Assembly: GCF_900963305.1 (NCBI RefSeq)
Contig: NC_042514.1
Location: forward strand, 18,690,029 to 18,754,028
Source: Echeneis naucrates
Taxonomy: Eukaryota; Chordata; Actinopteri; Carangiformes; Echeneidae
DNA: 64,000 nucleotides
Direction: 5' to 3'
Shown here: one piece after another, positions 43,135-54,262 of the stretch
How the letters are laid out: the number at the start of each line of letters is the position of its first letter
Position numbering within the stretch: position 1 is the stretch's first letter
Translations under genes and position numbers: made by a program
Notes under the pieces: model-generated
Seen by the model: the letters and a program-made list of their open reading frames with translations, nothing else
Told to the model about the DNA's origin: nothing
Database searches by the model: none

Positions 43135-43429
43135 TTGTCTGGACCTCTCCAATGATATTCTAATTGCTTCAGACAATGGATCAGCCTCCATACTTCTCCT
43201 TTTGGATCTTAGTGCTGCTTTCAACACCATAGATCACAATATTTTACTACAGAGACTGGAACATGAAATTGGGATTAAAGGAACTGCAATAAGGTGGTTC
43301 AAATCCTATTTATCAGATAGACATCAGTTTGTTCATGTTCACAACAGCTCCTCCTCATGCACTGCAGTCAGTTATGGAGTCCCACAGGTTTGGGTACTTG
43401 GACCAATCGTCTTTACGCTTCATCTAGGC
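43135..43429 (+). mobile_element. L2 LINE RT fragment
   Basis: RT palm fragment. The motif reads SAAFNTIDHN, so the catalytic aspartate position is changed here. Confidence 0.88.
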
Positions 43430-43584
43430 ACCAAATGCCATCTTTACTACCGCAATTACACAATGAATTGACCAAACAAACAGCTGAAGCCAACATTTTC
43501 TATTCTAAATCAGCGGTAGCACTTACCAAATACAAAGGTCCGGTTTGTCTGTAGTTTTCTCATATTTAGAGCCGACAGCATATC

Positions 43585-43657
43585 TGTTTCTGCTCAGGTT
43601 TGAACTGGGGATCTTTCGCGCGAAAGGCGACCGTGATGACCACTACACTACAGAAAC
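43585..43657 (-). tRNA. tRNA-Val body with Glu anticodon TTC
   Basis: Anticodon TTC in loop CTTTCGC. Duplicate of 34262, with the same T-arm changes. Confidence 0.58.
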
Positions 43658-43679
43658 CGGAGCACAAGCTGCTCTGCCC

Positions 43680-43948
43680 CTTCTGTCAGGTTTAAGCCAC
43701 CTACAACATGATTAAACAGGGAAGAAAGACAAAGGACAACAGCGCTCATTTTTACTTGCAAGGAGAACAGACAGAGATATGTTCAGTTACATTCTCTAAC
43801 TGCTCTGACGTATCTCTTCCGTTCTCCCCTCTTTATTTCCTTAGGGTGGTCCCTAGTTAGTATGATCTCAAATCCTGTAAGAAAAACACAAGTTTCTGCA
43901 TTGCTGCAGGGTTAGTAAAAGTACAAAAGATACTCATGAGAAGTCTTG
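43680..43948. repeat. Unknown spacer block R2 (copy 4)
   Basis: Same block as 13580-13845. Confidence 0.55.
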
Positions 43949-44000
43949 AAGTAAAGTATCAGCTGATCTCTCTACCTTTGTTAAGAAACACAGAAAGTTG

Positions 44001-44048
44001 TGTTTCTGCCCAGTTTCGAACTGTGGACCTTTCGCGTGTGAGGCTAAC
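44001..44048 (-). pseudogene. tRNA-Val (CAC) fragment (3' half)
   Basis: Duplicate of 34678-34725. Confidence 0.65.
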
Positions 44049-44252
44049 TTGAGTTAGAGAGTTGCCAGAGTTGTCTACATGTTTGAAAATGGCGCCATGA
44101 CCCCAGGATCCACCCCTAGGGTATGGTTCTGAGTTTGAAGAGGAGGGCATTTGCTAGACGCCAGCGCCCTCATCAAGGTTCCCCAATGACGTCACACAGG
44201 TAATAAAGACGCTCTCTTGCATTTTTTCCATATTAAGAGCCAACAGCAAATC

Positions 44253-44325
44253 TGTTTCTACCCAGTTTCAAACTGGGGATCTTTCGCGTGTAATGCAAAC
44301 GTGATGACCGATACACTACGGAAAG
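44253..44325 (-). pseudogene. tRNA-Val (TAC)-like relic
   Basis: Duplicate of 34930-35002. Confidence 0.6.
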
Positions 44326-44497
44326 CTGCACTGGACACTCCCTTCCCCTTGACGATGAAATGCCATCGTTACTTCGAATATTGCTGACAATGCAAGGGAA
44401 GAACCAAAAACATCGCTAAAGCCAATTCTTTAATCGAATTAAGAGGTATGGATTAACTAGAAACAGACACTGATTTATTTTCAGCTGACAGCAAACA

Positions 44498-44570
44498 TGT
44501 TTCCGCGCAGTTTCGCACTGGGGACCTTTCGCGAGTTAGGCGAACGTGATGACCACTACACTACCGAAAC
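44498..44570 (-). pseudogene. tRNA-Val (AAC)-like, degraded T arm
   Basis: Duplicate of 35175-35247, with one fewer T-stem mismatch. Confidence 0.58.
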
Positions 44571-44790
44571 CTGAACGCAAGCTGCTCCACCCTTTCCAAT
44601 CTAATGATTTCTGACGTGAACAGGTACTTTCATAAAAGCTGCATTTGCTCTTCCAGTTGCATCACCGAAATTTGGTCTTCCTAAGAATAGATGTAGATAC
44701 TGGCAGGTATACTCACGAGAAGTCTTGAAGTGAAGCATCAGCTGACCTCTGACCTCTCTGCCTTTGTTGAAAAAGAATTACAGAAGATAC

Positions 44791-44863
44791 TGTTCCTGCC
44801 CAGTTTCGAACTGGGGACCTTTCGCGTGTGAGGCGAACGTGATGACCACTACACTACAGAAAC
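44791..44863 (-). tRNA. tRNA-Val (CAC)
   Basis: Anticodon CAC, A73, acceptor wobble 4:69. It belongs to an extra unit of about 296 bp absent from the parental block near 35.4 kb. Confidence 0.82.
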
Positions 44864-45086
44864 CTGTACAGGACACCCTCTTCCCCTTGATGATGAAATG
44901 CCATCGTCGACGTGAACAGGTACTTTCATAAAAGCTGCATTTGCTCTTCCAGTTGCATCACCGAAATTTGGTCTTCCTCAGAATAGCTGTAGATACTGGC
45001 AGGTATACTCACGAGAAGTCTTGAAGTGAAGCATCAGCTGACCTCTGACCTCTCTGCCTTTGTTGAAAGAGAATTACAAAAAATAC

Positions 45087-45159
45087 TGTTCCTGCCCAGT
45101 TTCGAACTGGGGACCTTTTGCGTGTTAGGCAAACGTGATGACCACTACACTACAGAAAC
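45087..45159 (-). tRNA. tRNA-Val (AAC), anticodon-switched duplicate
   Basis: Counterpart of 35468 (CAC). The decisive difference is one base at position 34. Body and flank remain CAC-type (acceptor U-A at 6:67, T6 downstream). Confidence 0.8.
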
Positions 45160-45276
45160 CTGCACAGGACACCATCTTCCCCTTGATGATGAAATGCCAT
45201 CGTTAATACGAAAATTGAAGCAACTGAGAATGCAAGGCAGGAACCAAAAACATCTGTTTCCAGCTGACAGCAAACA

Positions 45277-45349
45277 TGTTTCCGCCCAGTTTCGAACTGG
45301 GGACCTTTCGCGTGTTAGGCGAACGTGATGACCACTACACTACGGAAAC
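45277..45349 (-). tRNA. tRNA-Val (AAC)
   Basis: Anticodon AAC with all stems paired and A73. Confidence 0.9.
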
Positions 45350-45522
45350 CTGCACTGGTCACTCCCTTCCCCTTGACGATGAAATGCCATCGTTACTTCG
45401 AATATTGCTGACAATGCAAGGGAAGAACCAAAAACATCGCTAAAGGCAATTCTTTAATCGAATTAAGAGGTATGCATTAACTGGAAAAAAGACGCTGATT
45501 TATTTCCAGCTGACAGCAAAGA

Positions 45523-45594
45523 TATTTCCGCCCAGTTTCAAACTGCAGCAGCTTTTGGAGCAGTTTCAAACTGGGGATCTTTCGCCTGTAATTT
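45523..45594 (-). pseudogene. Scrambled tRNA fragments
   Basis: Duplicate of 35904-35975. Confidence 0.6.
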
Positions 45595-45613
45595 CGCCAG
45601 CTGACAGCAAAGA

Positions 45614-45686
45614 TGTTTCCGCCCAGTTTCAAACTGGGGACCTTTCGCGTGTTAGGCGAACGTGATGACCACTACACTACGGAAAC
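45614..45686 (-). tRNA. tRNA-Val (AAC), T loop altered
   Basis: Duplicate of 35995-36067. C56 replaced by T. Confidence 0.68.
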
Positions 45687-45906
45687 CTGAATGCAAGCTG
45701 CTCCGCCCCTTCCAATCTAATGATTTCTGACGTGAACAGGTACTTTCATAAAAGCTGCATTTGCTCTTCCAGTTGCATCACCGAAATTTGGTCTTCCTAA
45801 GAATAGATGCAGATACTGGCAGGTCTACTCACGAGAAGTCTTGAAGTGAAGCATCAGCTGACCTCTGACCTCTCTGCCTTTGTTGAAAAAGAATTACAGA
45901 AAATAC

Positions 45907-45979
45907 TGTTCCTGCGCAGTTTTGAACTGGGGACCTCTCGCGTGTGAGGCGAACGTGATGACCACTACACTACAGAAAC
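45907..45979 (-). tRNA. tRNA-Val (CAC), weak T arm
   Basis: Duplicate of 36288-36360. Confidence 0.66.
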
Positions 45980-46306
45980 CTGCACAGGACACCCTCTTCC
46001 CCTTGATGATGAAATGCCATCGTTACTACTGTTGTGATGGCCTCCCACGTGCTCTGAAAAGAACAATAGAGAGGCCTACATCCTGAAGCCTGGGCCAGAG
46101 TTGTCTGCCTGTTTGGAAATGGCGCCATGACCCCAGGATTCACCCCTAGGGTGTGGTTCTGAGTTTGAAGAGGAGGGCATTTGCTAGACACCAGCGCTCT
46201 CAGCAGGGATCCCCGATGACGTCACACAGGTAATAAAGACGCTCTATGGCTCTTGATCTTCGCTTTTTCCCAGTGCCCCGGTTGTGGGAGAGAGCTGTCC
46301 CAGCTT

Positions 46307-46601
46307 TTGTCTGGACCTCTCCAATGATATTCTAATTGCTTCAGACAATGGATCAGCCTCCATACTTCTCCTTTTGGATCTTAGTGCTGCTTTCGACACC
46401 ATAGATCACAATATTTTACTACAGAGACTGGAACATGAAATTGGGATTAAAGGAACTGCAATAAGGTGGTTCAAATCCTATTTATCAGATAGACATCAGT
46501 TTGTTCATGTTCACAACAGCTCCTCCTCATGCACTGCAGTCAGTTATGGAGTCCCACAGGTTTGGGTACTTGGACCAATCGTCTTTACGCTTCATCTAGG
46601 C
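46307..46601 (+). mobile_element. L2 LINE RT fragment
   Basis: Duplicate of 36688-36982. Confidence 0.88.
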
Positions 46602-46937
46602 ACCAAATGCCATCTTTACTACCGCAATTACACAATGAATTGACCAAACAAACAGCTGAAGCCAACATTTTCTATTCTAAATCAGCGGTAGCACTTACAA
46701 AATACACAGGTCATACTCGCTCCACGGCTCTCGATCTTTGCTGTTTCCCAGTGCCCCGGTTGTGGGAGAGAGCTGTTCCAGGTTTGGTCTGGACCTCTGA
46801 TTGTTGCATCACCGAAATTTGCTCTTCCTACGAATAGACGCAGATACTGGCAGGTCTACTCACAAGAAGTCTTGAAGTGAAGCATCAGCTGATCTCTGAC
46901 CTCTCTGCCGTTGTTGAAAAAGAATAACTGAAAACAC

Positions 46938-47010
46938 AGTTTCTGCCCAGTTTCGAACTGGGGACCTTGCGCGTGTGAGGCAAACGTGATGACCACTACA
47001 CTACAGAAAC
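46938..47010 (-). tRNA. tRNA-Val (CAC)
   Basis: Anticodon CAC with acceptor and T stems paired. One anticodon-stem mismatch. U73. TTTT downstream. Confidence 0.75.
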
Positions 47011-47127
47011 TTGCACAGGACCCCCTCTTCCCCTTGATGATGAAATGCCATCGTTAATACGAAAATTGAAGCAATTGAGAATGCAAGGCAGGAACCAAAA
47101 ACATCTGTTTCCAGCTGACAGCAAACA

Positions 47128-47200
47128 TGTTTCCGCCCAGTCTCGAACTGGGGACCTTGCGCGTGTGAGGCGAATGTGATGACCACTACACTACAGAAAC
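47128..47200 (-). tRNA. tRNA-Val (CAC) on an AAC-type flank
   Basis: Duplicate of 39359-39431. Confidence 0.68.
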
Positions 47201-47317
47201 CTGCACAGGTCAGCCCCTTCCCCTTGATGATGAAATGCCATCGTTAATACGAAAATTGAAGCAACTGAGAATGCAAGGCAGGAACCAAAAACATCTGTTT
47301 CCAGCTGACAGCAAACA

Positions 47318-47390
47318 TGTTTCCGCCCAGTTTCAAACTGGGGACCTTTCGCGTGTTAGGCGAACGTGATGACCACTACAATACGGAAAC
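47318..47390 (-). tRNA. tRNA-Val (AAC), T loop altered
   Basis: Duplicate of 39549-39621. C56 replaced by T. Confidence 0.62.
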
Positions 47391-47717
47391 CCGCACAGGT
47401 CACCTCCTTCCGCTTATCAAGAAATGCCATCATTACCACTGTTGCGATAGCCTCCCACGTGCTCTGAAAATAACAATCGAGAATCCTACATCCTGAAGCC
47501 TGGGCCAGAGTTGTCTACCTGTTTGAAAATGGCGCCATGACCCCAGGATCCACCCCTAGGGTATGGTTTTGAGTTTGAATAGGAGGGCATTTGCCAAACG
47601 CCAGCGCCCTCAGCAGGGATCCCCAATGACGTCACACAGGTATTAAAGACGCTTCATGGCTCTTGATCTTCGCTTTTTCCAAGTGCCCCAGTTGTGGTAG
47701 AGAGCTGTCCCAGCTTT

Positions 47718-48179
47718 CGAGTAGCAGCAGCGGTGTCCCTGAAACCAGAACAATTGCAGTGGTATCAGATGTCGGAAGAGGCCGTCCCACAAGTGTCTGG
47801 CTTTACATCCTAAACATCAGGTTAAAGAATTGGGTGGGATGGTAAAACTAGCATTAGCACAGGATGATTGGGTTATCACGGACATTCGCGGAGTACTTTA
47901 TTCGGCTAGAGCCAACATATACTCAATTCAAGTAGAAGCCGTAGATAGCTCAGTTCTGGAGGAGGCCCAGGTCTCCCGGTTTCACGGTCTATCATTGACT
48001 CTCTACCAGAGTCCCTATGGGCGCAGGGCCCGACAGAAGTGCGACTGGTGCAATGTGAACCATTAACTTTTGAGGTGAACACCTCTGATCCAGTGTGGAT
48101 CAATCAGTACCCCCACAAGCCCCAAGCAGAGGAGGGCATCGCAGACACCATTCAGGGCCTCATATCACAGGGCGTATGA
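47718..48179 (+). mobile_element. Endogenous retrovirus fossil, pol fragment (copy 12)
   Basis: Duplicate of copy 9 but with the usual right-hand flank. Broken class I pol fragment. Confidence 0.74.
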
Positions 48180-48224
48180 TCTCTGACCTCTCTGCCGTTG
48201 TTGAAAAAGAATAACTGAAAACAC

Positions 48225-48297
48225 TGTTCCTGCCCAGTTTCGAACTGGGGACCTTTCGCGTGTGAGGTAAACGTGATGACCACTACACTACAGAAAC
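48225..48297 (-). tRNA. tRNA-Val (CAC)
   Basis: Anticodon CAC, A73, T arm intact, one anticodon-stem mismatch (30:40), TTTT downstream. Confidence 0.76.
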
Positions 48298-48624
48298 CTG
48301 TACAGGGCACTCTCTTCCCCTTGATAATGAAATGCCATCGTTACTACTGTTGCGATCGCCTCCCACGTGCTCTGAAAAGAACAATAGAGAGGCCTACATC
48401 CTGAAGCCTGGGCCAGAGTTGTCTGCCTGTTTGGAAATGGCGCCATGACCCCAGGATCCACCCCTAGGGTGTGGTTCTGAGTTTGAAGAGGAGGGCATTT
48501 GCTAGACACCAGCGCCCTCAGCAGGGATCCCCGATGACGTCACACAGGTAATAAAGACGCTCCATGGCTCTTTATCTTCGCTTTTTCCCAGTGCCCCGGT
48601 TGTGGGAGAGAGCTGTCCCAGCTT

Positions 48625-48917
48625 TTGTCTGGACCTCTCCAATGATATTCTAATTGCTTCAGACAATGGATCAGCCTCCATACTTCTCCTTTTGGATCTT
48701 AGTGCTGCTTTCGACACCATAGATCACAATATTTTACTAGAGACTGGAACATGAAATTGGGATTAAAGGAACTGCAATAAGGTGGTTCAAATCCTATTAA
48801 TCAGATAGACATCAGTTTGTTCATGTTCACAACAGCTCCTCCTCATGCACTGCAGTAAGTTATGGAGTCCCACAGGTTTGGGTACTTGGACCAATCGTCT
48901 TTACGCTTCATCTAGGC
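48625..48917 (+). mobile_element. L2 LINE RT fragment
   Basis: RT palm fragment with a small deletion after TIDHNILL that shifts the frame. Shares this lesion with 51542 and 59611. Confidence 0.86.
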
Positions 48918-49072
48918 ACCAAATGCCATCTTTACTACCGCAATTACACAATGAATTGACCAAACAAACAGCTGAAGCCAACATTTTCTATTCTAATTCA
49001 GAGGTAGCACTTACCAAATACACAGGTCATACTCTGTTGCATTTTTTCCATATTAAGAGCCAACAGCAAATC

Positions 49073-49145
49073 TGTTTCTACCCAGTTTCAAACTGGGGAT
49101 CTTTCGCGTGTAATGCAAACGTGATGACCGATACACTACGGAAAC
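49073..49145 (-). pseudogene. tRNA-Val (TAC)-like relic
   Basis: Decayed TAC-like subfamily with C56 lost. The 5' acceptor strand GTTTCCG comes from an AAC-type spacer. Confidence 0.6.
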
Positions 49146-49472
49146 CCGCACAGGTCACCTCCTTCCGCTTATCAAGAAATGCCATCATTAACACTGTTGC
49201 GATAGCCTCCCACGTGCTCTGAAAATAACAATCGAGAATCCTACATCCTGAAGCCTGGGCCAGAGTTGTCTACCTGTTTGAAAATGGCGCCATGACCCCA
49301 GGATCCACTCCTAGGGTATGGTTTTGAGTTTGAACAGGAGGGCATTTGCCAAACGCCTGCGCCCTCAGCAGGGATCCCCGATGACGTCACACAAGTAATA
49401 AAGACGCTTCATGGCTCTTGATCTTCGCTTTATCCCAGTGCCCCAGTTGTGGTAGAGAGCTGTCCCAGCTTT

Positions 49473-49967
49473 CGAGTAGCAGCAGCGGTGTCCCTGACAC
49501 CAGAACAATTGCAGTGGTATCAGATGTCGGAAGAGGCCGTCCCACAAGTGTCTCTGGCTTTACATCCTAAACATCAGGTTAAAGAATTGGGTGGGATGGT
49601 AAAACTAGCATTAGCACAGGATGATTGGGTTATCACGGACATTCGCGGAGTACTTTATTCGGCTAGAGCCAACATATACTCAATTCAAGTAGAAGCCGTA
49701 GATAGCTCAGTTCTGGAGGAGGCCCAGGTCTCCCGGTTTCACGGTAGAGAAAAAACAGATCACCCTGAGGCTGCGTCTATCATTGACTCTCTACCAGAGT
49801 CCCTATGGGCGCAGGGCCCGACAGAAGTGGGACTGGTGCAATGTGAACCATTAACTTTTGAGGTGAACACCTCTGATCCAGTGTGGATCAATCAGTACCC
49901 CCACAAGCCCCAAGCAGAGGAGGGCATCGCAGACACCATTCAGGGCCTCATATCACAGGGCGTATGA
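49473..49967 (+). mobile_element. Endogenous retrovirus fossil, pol fragment (copy 13)
   Basis: Class I pol fragment between module M and a TAC-like relic. Broken. Confidence 0.75.
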
Positions 49968-50012
49968 TCTCTGACCTCTCTGCCGTTGTTGAAAAAGAAT
50001 AACTGAAAACAC

Positions 50013-50085
50013 AGTTTCTGCCCAGTTTCAAACTGGGGATCTTTCGCCTGTAATGCAAACGTTATGACCACTACACTACAGAAAC
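50013..50085 (-). pseudogene. tRNA-Val (TAC)-like relic, chimeric
   Basis: The 3' half belongs to the decayed TAC-like subfamily (C56 lost), while the D arm and 5' strand match the CAC class. This suggests recombination within the gene. Confidence 0.6.
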
Positions 50086-50202
50086 CTGCACAGGACACCC
50101 TCTTCCCCTTGATGATTAAATGCCATCGTTAATACGAAAATTGAAGCAACTGAGAATGCAAGGCAGGAACCAAAAACATCTGTTTCCAGCTGACAGCAAA
50201 CA

Positions 50203-50275
50203 TGTTTCCGCCCAGTTTCGAACTGGGGACCTTTCGCGTGTTAGGCGAACGTGATGACCACTACACTACGGAAAC
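50203..50275 (-). tRNA. tRNA-Val (AAC)
   Basis: Anticodon AAC with all stems paired and A73. Confidence 0.9.
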
Positions 50276-50602
50276 CCGCACAGGTCACCTCCTTCCGCTT
50301 ATCAAGAAATGCCATCATTACCACTGTTGCGATAGCCTCCCACGTGCTCTGAAAATAACAATCGAGAATCCTACATCCTGAAGCCTGGGCCAGAGTTATC
50401 TACCTGTTTGAAAATGGCGCCATGACCCCAGGATCCACCCCTAGGGTATGGTTTTGAGTTTGAACAGGAGGGCATTTGCCAAACGCCAGCGCCCTCAGCA
50501 GGGATCCCCGATGACGTCACACAGGTAATAAAGACGCTTCATGGCTCTTGATCTTCGCTTTTTCCCAGTGCCCCAGTTGTGGTAGAGAGCTGTCCCAGCT
50601 TT

Positions 50603-51097
50603 CGAGTAGCAGCAGCGGTGTCCCTGACACCAGAACAATTGCAGTGGTATCAGATGTCGGAAGAGGCCGTCCCACGAGTGTCTCTGTCTTTACATCCTAA
50701 ACATCAGGCTAAAGAATTGGGTGGGATGGTAAAACTAGCATTAGCACAGGATGATTGGGTTATCACGGACATTCGCGGAGTACTTTATTCGGCTAGAGCC
50801 AACATATACTCAATTCAAGTAGAAGCCGTAGATAGCTCAGTTCTGGAGGAGGCCCAGGTCTCCCGGTTTCACGGTAGAGAAAAAACAGATCACCCTGAGG
50901 CTGCGTCTATCATTGACTCTCTACCAGAGTCCCTATGGGCGCAGGGCCCGACAGAAGTGGGACTGGTGCAATGTGAACCATTAACTTTTGAGGTGAACAC
51001 CTCTGATCCAGTGTGGATCAATCAGTACCCCCACAAGCCCCAAGCAGAGGAGGGCATCGCAGACACCATTCAGGGCCTCATATCACAGGGCGTATGA
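50603..51097 (+). mobile_element. Endogenous retrovirus fossil, pol fragment (copy 14)
   Basis: Close relative of copy 13, displaced by 1130 bp. Broken. Confidence 0.75.
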
Positions 51098-51142
51098 TCT
51101 CTGACCTCTCTGCCGTTGTTGAAAAAGAATAACTGAAAACAC

Positions 51143-51215
51143 TGTTCCTGCCCAGTTTCGAACTGGGGACCTTTCGCGTGTGAGGTAAACGTGATGACCA
51201 CTACACTACAGAAAC
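51143..51215 (-). tRNA. tRNA-Val (CAC)
   Basis: Duplicate of 48225-48297. Confidence 0.76.
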
Positions 51216-51541
51216 CTGTACAGGGCACTCTCTTCCCCTTGATAATGAAATGCCATCGTTACTACTGTTGCGATCGCCTCCCACGTGCTCTGAAAAGAAC
51301 AATAGAGAGGCCTACATCCTGAAGCCTGGGCCAGAGTTGTCTGCCTGTTTGGAAATGGCGCCATGACCCCAGGATCCACCCCTAGGGTGTGGTTCTGAGT
51401 TTGAAGAGGAGGGCATTTGCTAGACACCAGCGCCCTCAGCAGGGATCCCCGATGACGTCACACAGGTAATAAAGACGCTCCATGGCTCTTTATCTTCGCT
51501 TTTTTCCCAGTGCCCCGGTTGTGGGAGAGAGCTGTCCCAGC

Positions 51542-51838
51542 TTTTGTCTGGACCTCTCCAATGATATTCTAATTGCTTCAGACAATGGATCAGCCTCCAT
51601 ACTTCTCCTTTTGGATCTTAGTGCTGCTTTCGACACCATAGATCACAATATTTTACTAGAGACTGGAACATGAAATTGGGATTAAAGGAACTGCACTCAG
51701 GTGGTTCAAATCCTATTTATCAGATAGACATCAGTTTGTTCATGTTCACAACAGCTTCTCCTCATGCACTGCAGTCAGTTATGGAGTCCCACAGGTTTGG
51801 GTACTTGGACCAATCGTCTTTACGCTTCATCTAGGCAC
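51542..51838 (+). mobile_element. L2 LINE RT fragment
   Basis: Duplicate of 48625-48917 with the same frame-shifting lesion. Confidence 0.86.
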
Positions 51839-52172
51839 CAAATGCCATCTTTACTACCGCAATTACACAATGAATTGACCAAACAAACAGCTGAAGCCAA
51901 CATTTTCTATTCTAATTCAGAGGTAGCACTTACCAAATACACAGGTCATACTCGCTCCACGGCTCTCGATCTTCACTGTTTCCCAGTGCCCCGGTTGTGG
52001 GAGAGAGCTGTTCCAGCTTTCGTCTGGACCTCTGATTGTTGCATCACCGAAATTTGCTCTTCCTACGAATAGACGCAGATACTGGCAGGTCTACTCACGA
52101 GAAGTCTTGAAGTGAAGCATCAGCTGATCTCTGACCTCTCTGCCGTTGTTGAAAAAGAATAACTGAAAAGAC

Positions 52173-52245
52173 AGTTTCTGCCCAGTTTCGAACTGGGGAC
52201 CTTTCGCGTGTGAGGCAAACGTGATGACCACTACACTACAGAAAC
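52173..52245 (-). tRNA. tRNA-Val (CAC)
   Basis: Anticodon CAC with stems paired, U73 and TTTT downstream. Confidence 0.85.
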
Positions 52246-52423
52246 CGGCACAGGACACCTTCTTCCCCTTGATGATGAAATGCCATCGTTAATACGAAAA
52301 TTGAAGCAACTGAGAATGCAAGGCAAGAACCAAAAACATCGCGAAAGCCAATTCTCTAATTGAATTAAGAGGTATGCAGTAACTAAAAAGAAATGCTGCT
52401 CTGTTTCCAGCTGACAGCAAACA

Positions 52424-52496
52424 TGTTTCCGCCCAGTTTCGAACTGGGGACCTTTCGCGTGTGAGGCGAACGTGATGACCACTACACTACAGAAAC
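52424..52496 (-). tRNA. tRNA-Val (CAC) on an AAC-type flank
   Basis: Anticodon CAC, A73. The downstream flank is GACAGCAAACAT as in the AAC class. Acceptor wobble at 6:67. Confidence 0.82.
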
Positions 52497-52649
52497 CTGC
52501 ACAGGTCACTGCCTTCCCCTTGACAATGAAATGCCATCGTTACTACAGCAATTACACAAACAAACAGCTGAAGCCAATTCTCTAATCTAAATCAGAGGTA
52601 GCAATAACCAAACACACAGGTCCGGCTTGTGTAGAGCCGACAGCAAATC

Positions 52650-52722
52650 TGTTTCTGCCCAGGTTCGAACTGGGGACCTTTCGCGTGTAAGGCGAACGTG
52701 ATGACCACTACACTACAGAAAC
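52650..52722 (-). tRNA. tRNA-Val (TAC)
   Basis: Anticodon TAC with all stems paired and A73. Confidence 0.86.
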
Positions 52723-52744
52723 CTGAGCACAAGCTGCTCTGCCC

Positions 52745-53010
52745 CTTCTGTCAGGTTTAAGCCACCTAGAACATGATGAAACACAGGGAAGAAAGACAAA
52801 GGACAACAGCGCTCATTTTTACTTGCAAGGAGAACAGACAGAGATATGTTCAGTTACATTCTCTAACTGCTCTGACGTATCTCTTCCGTTCTCCCCTCTT
52901 TATTTCCTTAGGGTGGTCCCTAGTTAGTATGATCTCAAGTCCTGTAAGAAAAACACAAGTTTCTGCATTCCTGCAAGGTTAGTAAAAGTGCAAAAGATAC
53001 TGATGAGAAG
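52745..53010. repeat. Unknown spacer block R2 (copy 5)
   Basis: Same block as 13580-13845. Confidence 0.55.
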
Positions 53011-53059
53011 TAAAGTATTAGCTGATCTCTCTGCCTTTGTTAAGAAACACAGAAAGTTC

Positions 53060-53132
53060 TGTTTCTGCCCAGTTTCGAACTGGGGACCTTTCGCGTGTGA
53101 GGCGAACGTGATGACCACTACACTACAGAAAC
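53060..53132 (-). tRNA. tRNA-Val (CAC)
   Basis: Anticodon CAC with all stems paired and A73. No T4 run close downstream. Confidence 0.88.
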
Positions 53133-53249
53133 CTGTACAGGACACCCTCTTCCCCTTGATGATTAAATGCCATCGTTAATACGAAAATTGAAGCAATTGA
53201 GAATGCAAGGCAGGAACCAAAAACATCTGTTTCCAGCTGACAGCAAACA

Positions 53250-53322
53250 TGTTTCCGCCCAGTTTCGAACTGGGGACCTTTTGCGTGTTAGGCGAACGTG
53301 ATGACCACTACACTACGGAAAC
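53250..53322 (-). tRNA. tRNA-Val (AAC)
   Basis: Anticodon AAC, acceptor and T stems paired, A73, one anticodon-stem mismatch. Confidence 0.8.
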
Positions 53323-53649
53323 CCGCACATGTCACCTCCTTCCGCTTATCAAGAAATGCCATCATTACCACTGTTGCGATAGCCTCCCACGTGCTCTGAA
53401 AATAACAATCGAGAATCCTACATCCTGAAGCCTGGGCCAGAGTTGTCTACCTGTTTGAAAATGGCGCCATGACCCCAGGATCCACCCCTAGGGTATGGTT
53501 TTGAGTTTGAACAGGAGGGCATTTGCCAAACGCCTGTGCCCTCAGCAGGGATCCCCAATGACGTCACACAGGTAATAAAGACGCTTCATGGCTCTTGATC
53601 TTCGCTTTTTCCCAGTGCCCCAGTTGTGGTAGAGAGCTGTCCCAGCTTT

Positions 53650-54144
53650 CGAGTAGCAGCAGCGGTGTCCCTGACACCAGAACAATTGCAGTGGCATCAG
53701 ATGTCGGAAGAGGCCTTCCCACAAGTGTCTCTGGCTTTACATCCTAAACATCAGGCTAAAGAATTGGGTGGGATGGTAAAACTAGCATTCGCACAGGATG
53801 ATTGGGTTATCACGGACATTCGCGGAGTACTTTATTCGGCTAGAGCCAACATATACTCAATTCAAGTAGAAGCCGTAGATAGCTCAGTTCTGGAGGAGGC
53901 CCAGGTCTCCCGGTTTCACGGTAGAGAAAAAACAGATCACCCTGAGGCTGCGTCTATCATTGACTCTCTACCAGAGTCCCTATGGGCGCAGGGCCCGACA
54001 GAAGTGGGACTGGTGCAATGTGAACCATTAACTTTTGAGGTGAACACCTCTGATCCAGTGTGGATCAATCAGTACCCCCACAAGCCCCAAGCAGAGGAGG
54101 GCATCGCAGACACCATTCAGGGCCTCATATCACAGGGCGTATGA
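53650..54144 (+). mobile_element. Endogenous retrovirus fossil, pol fragment (copy 15)
   Basis: Class I pol fragment between module M and a TAC-like relic. Somewhat more diverged than the others. Broken. Confidence 0.75.
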
Positions 54145-54189
54145 TCTCTGACCTCTCTGCCGTTGTTGAAAAAGAATAACTGAAAACAC

Positions 54190-54262
54190 AGTTTCTGCCC
54201 AGTTTCAAACTGGGGATCTTTCGCCTGTAATGCAAACGTGATGACCGATACACTACGGAAAG
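54190..54262 (-). pseudogene. tRNA-Val (TAC)-like relic
   Basis: Decayed TAC-like subfamily with loop ATTACAG and C56 lost. Confidence 0.6.

Noticed and set aside
11368-54144. The repeated 172-aa frame over the pol fossil as a domesticated host gene
   Set aside because: Its apparent start lies in module M, it covers only a fragment, and several sibling copies differ in length. Recent duplication explains the similarity without selection. It is treated as a fossil.
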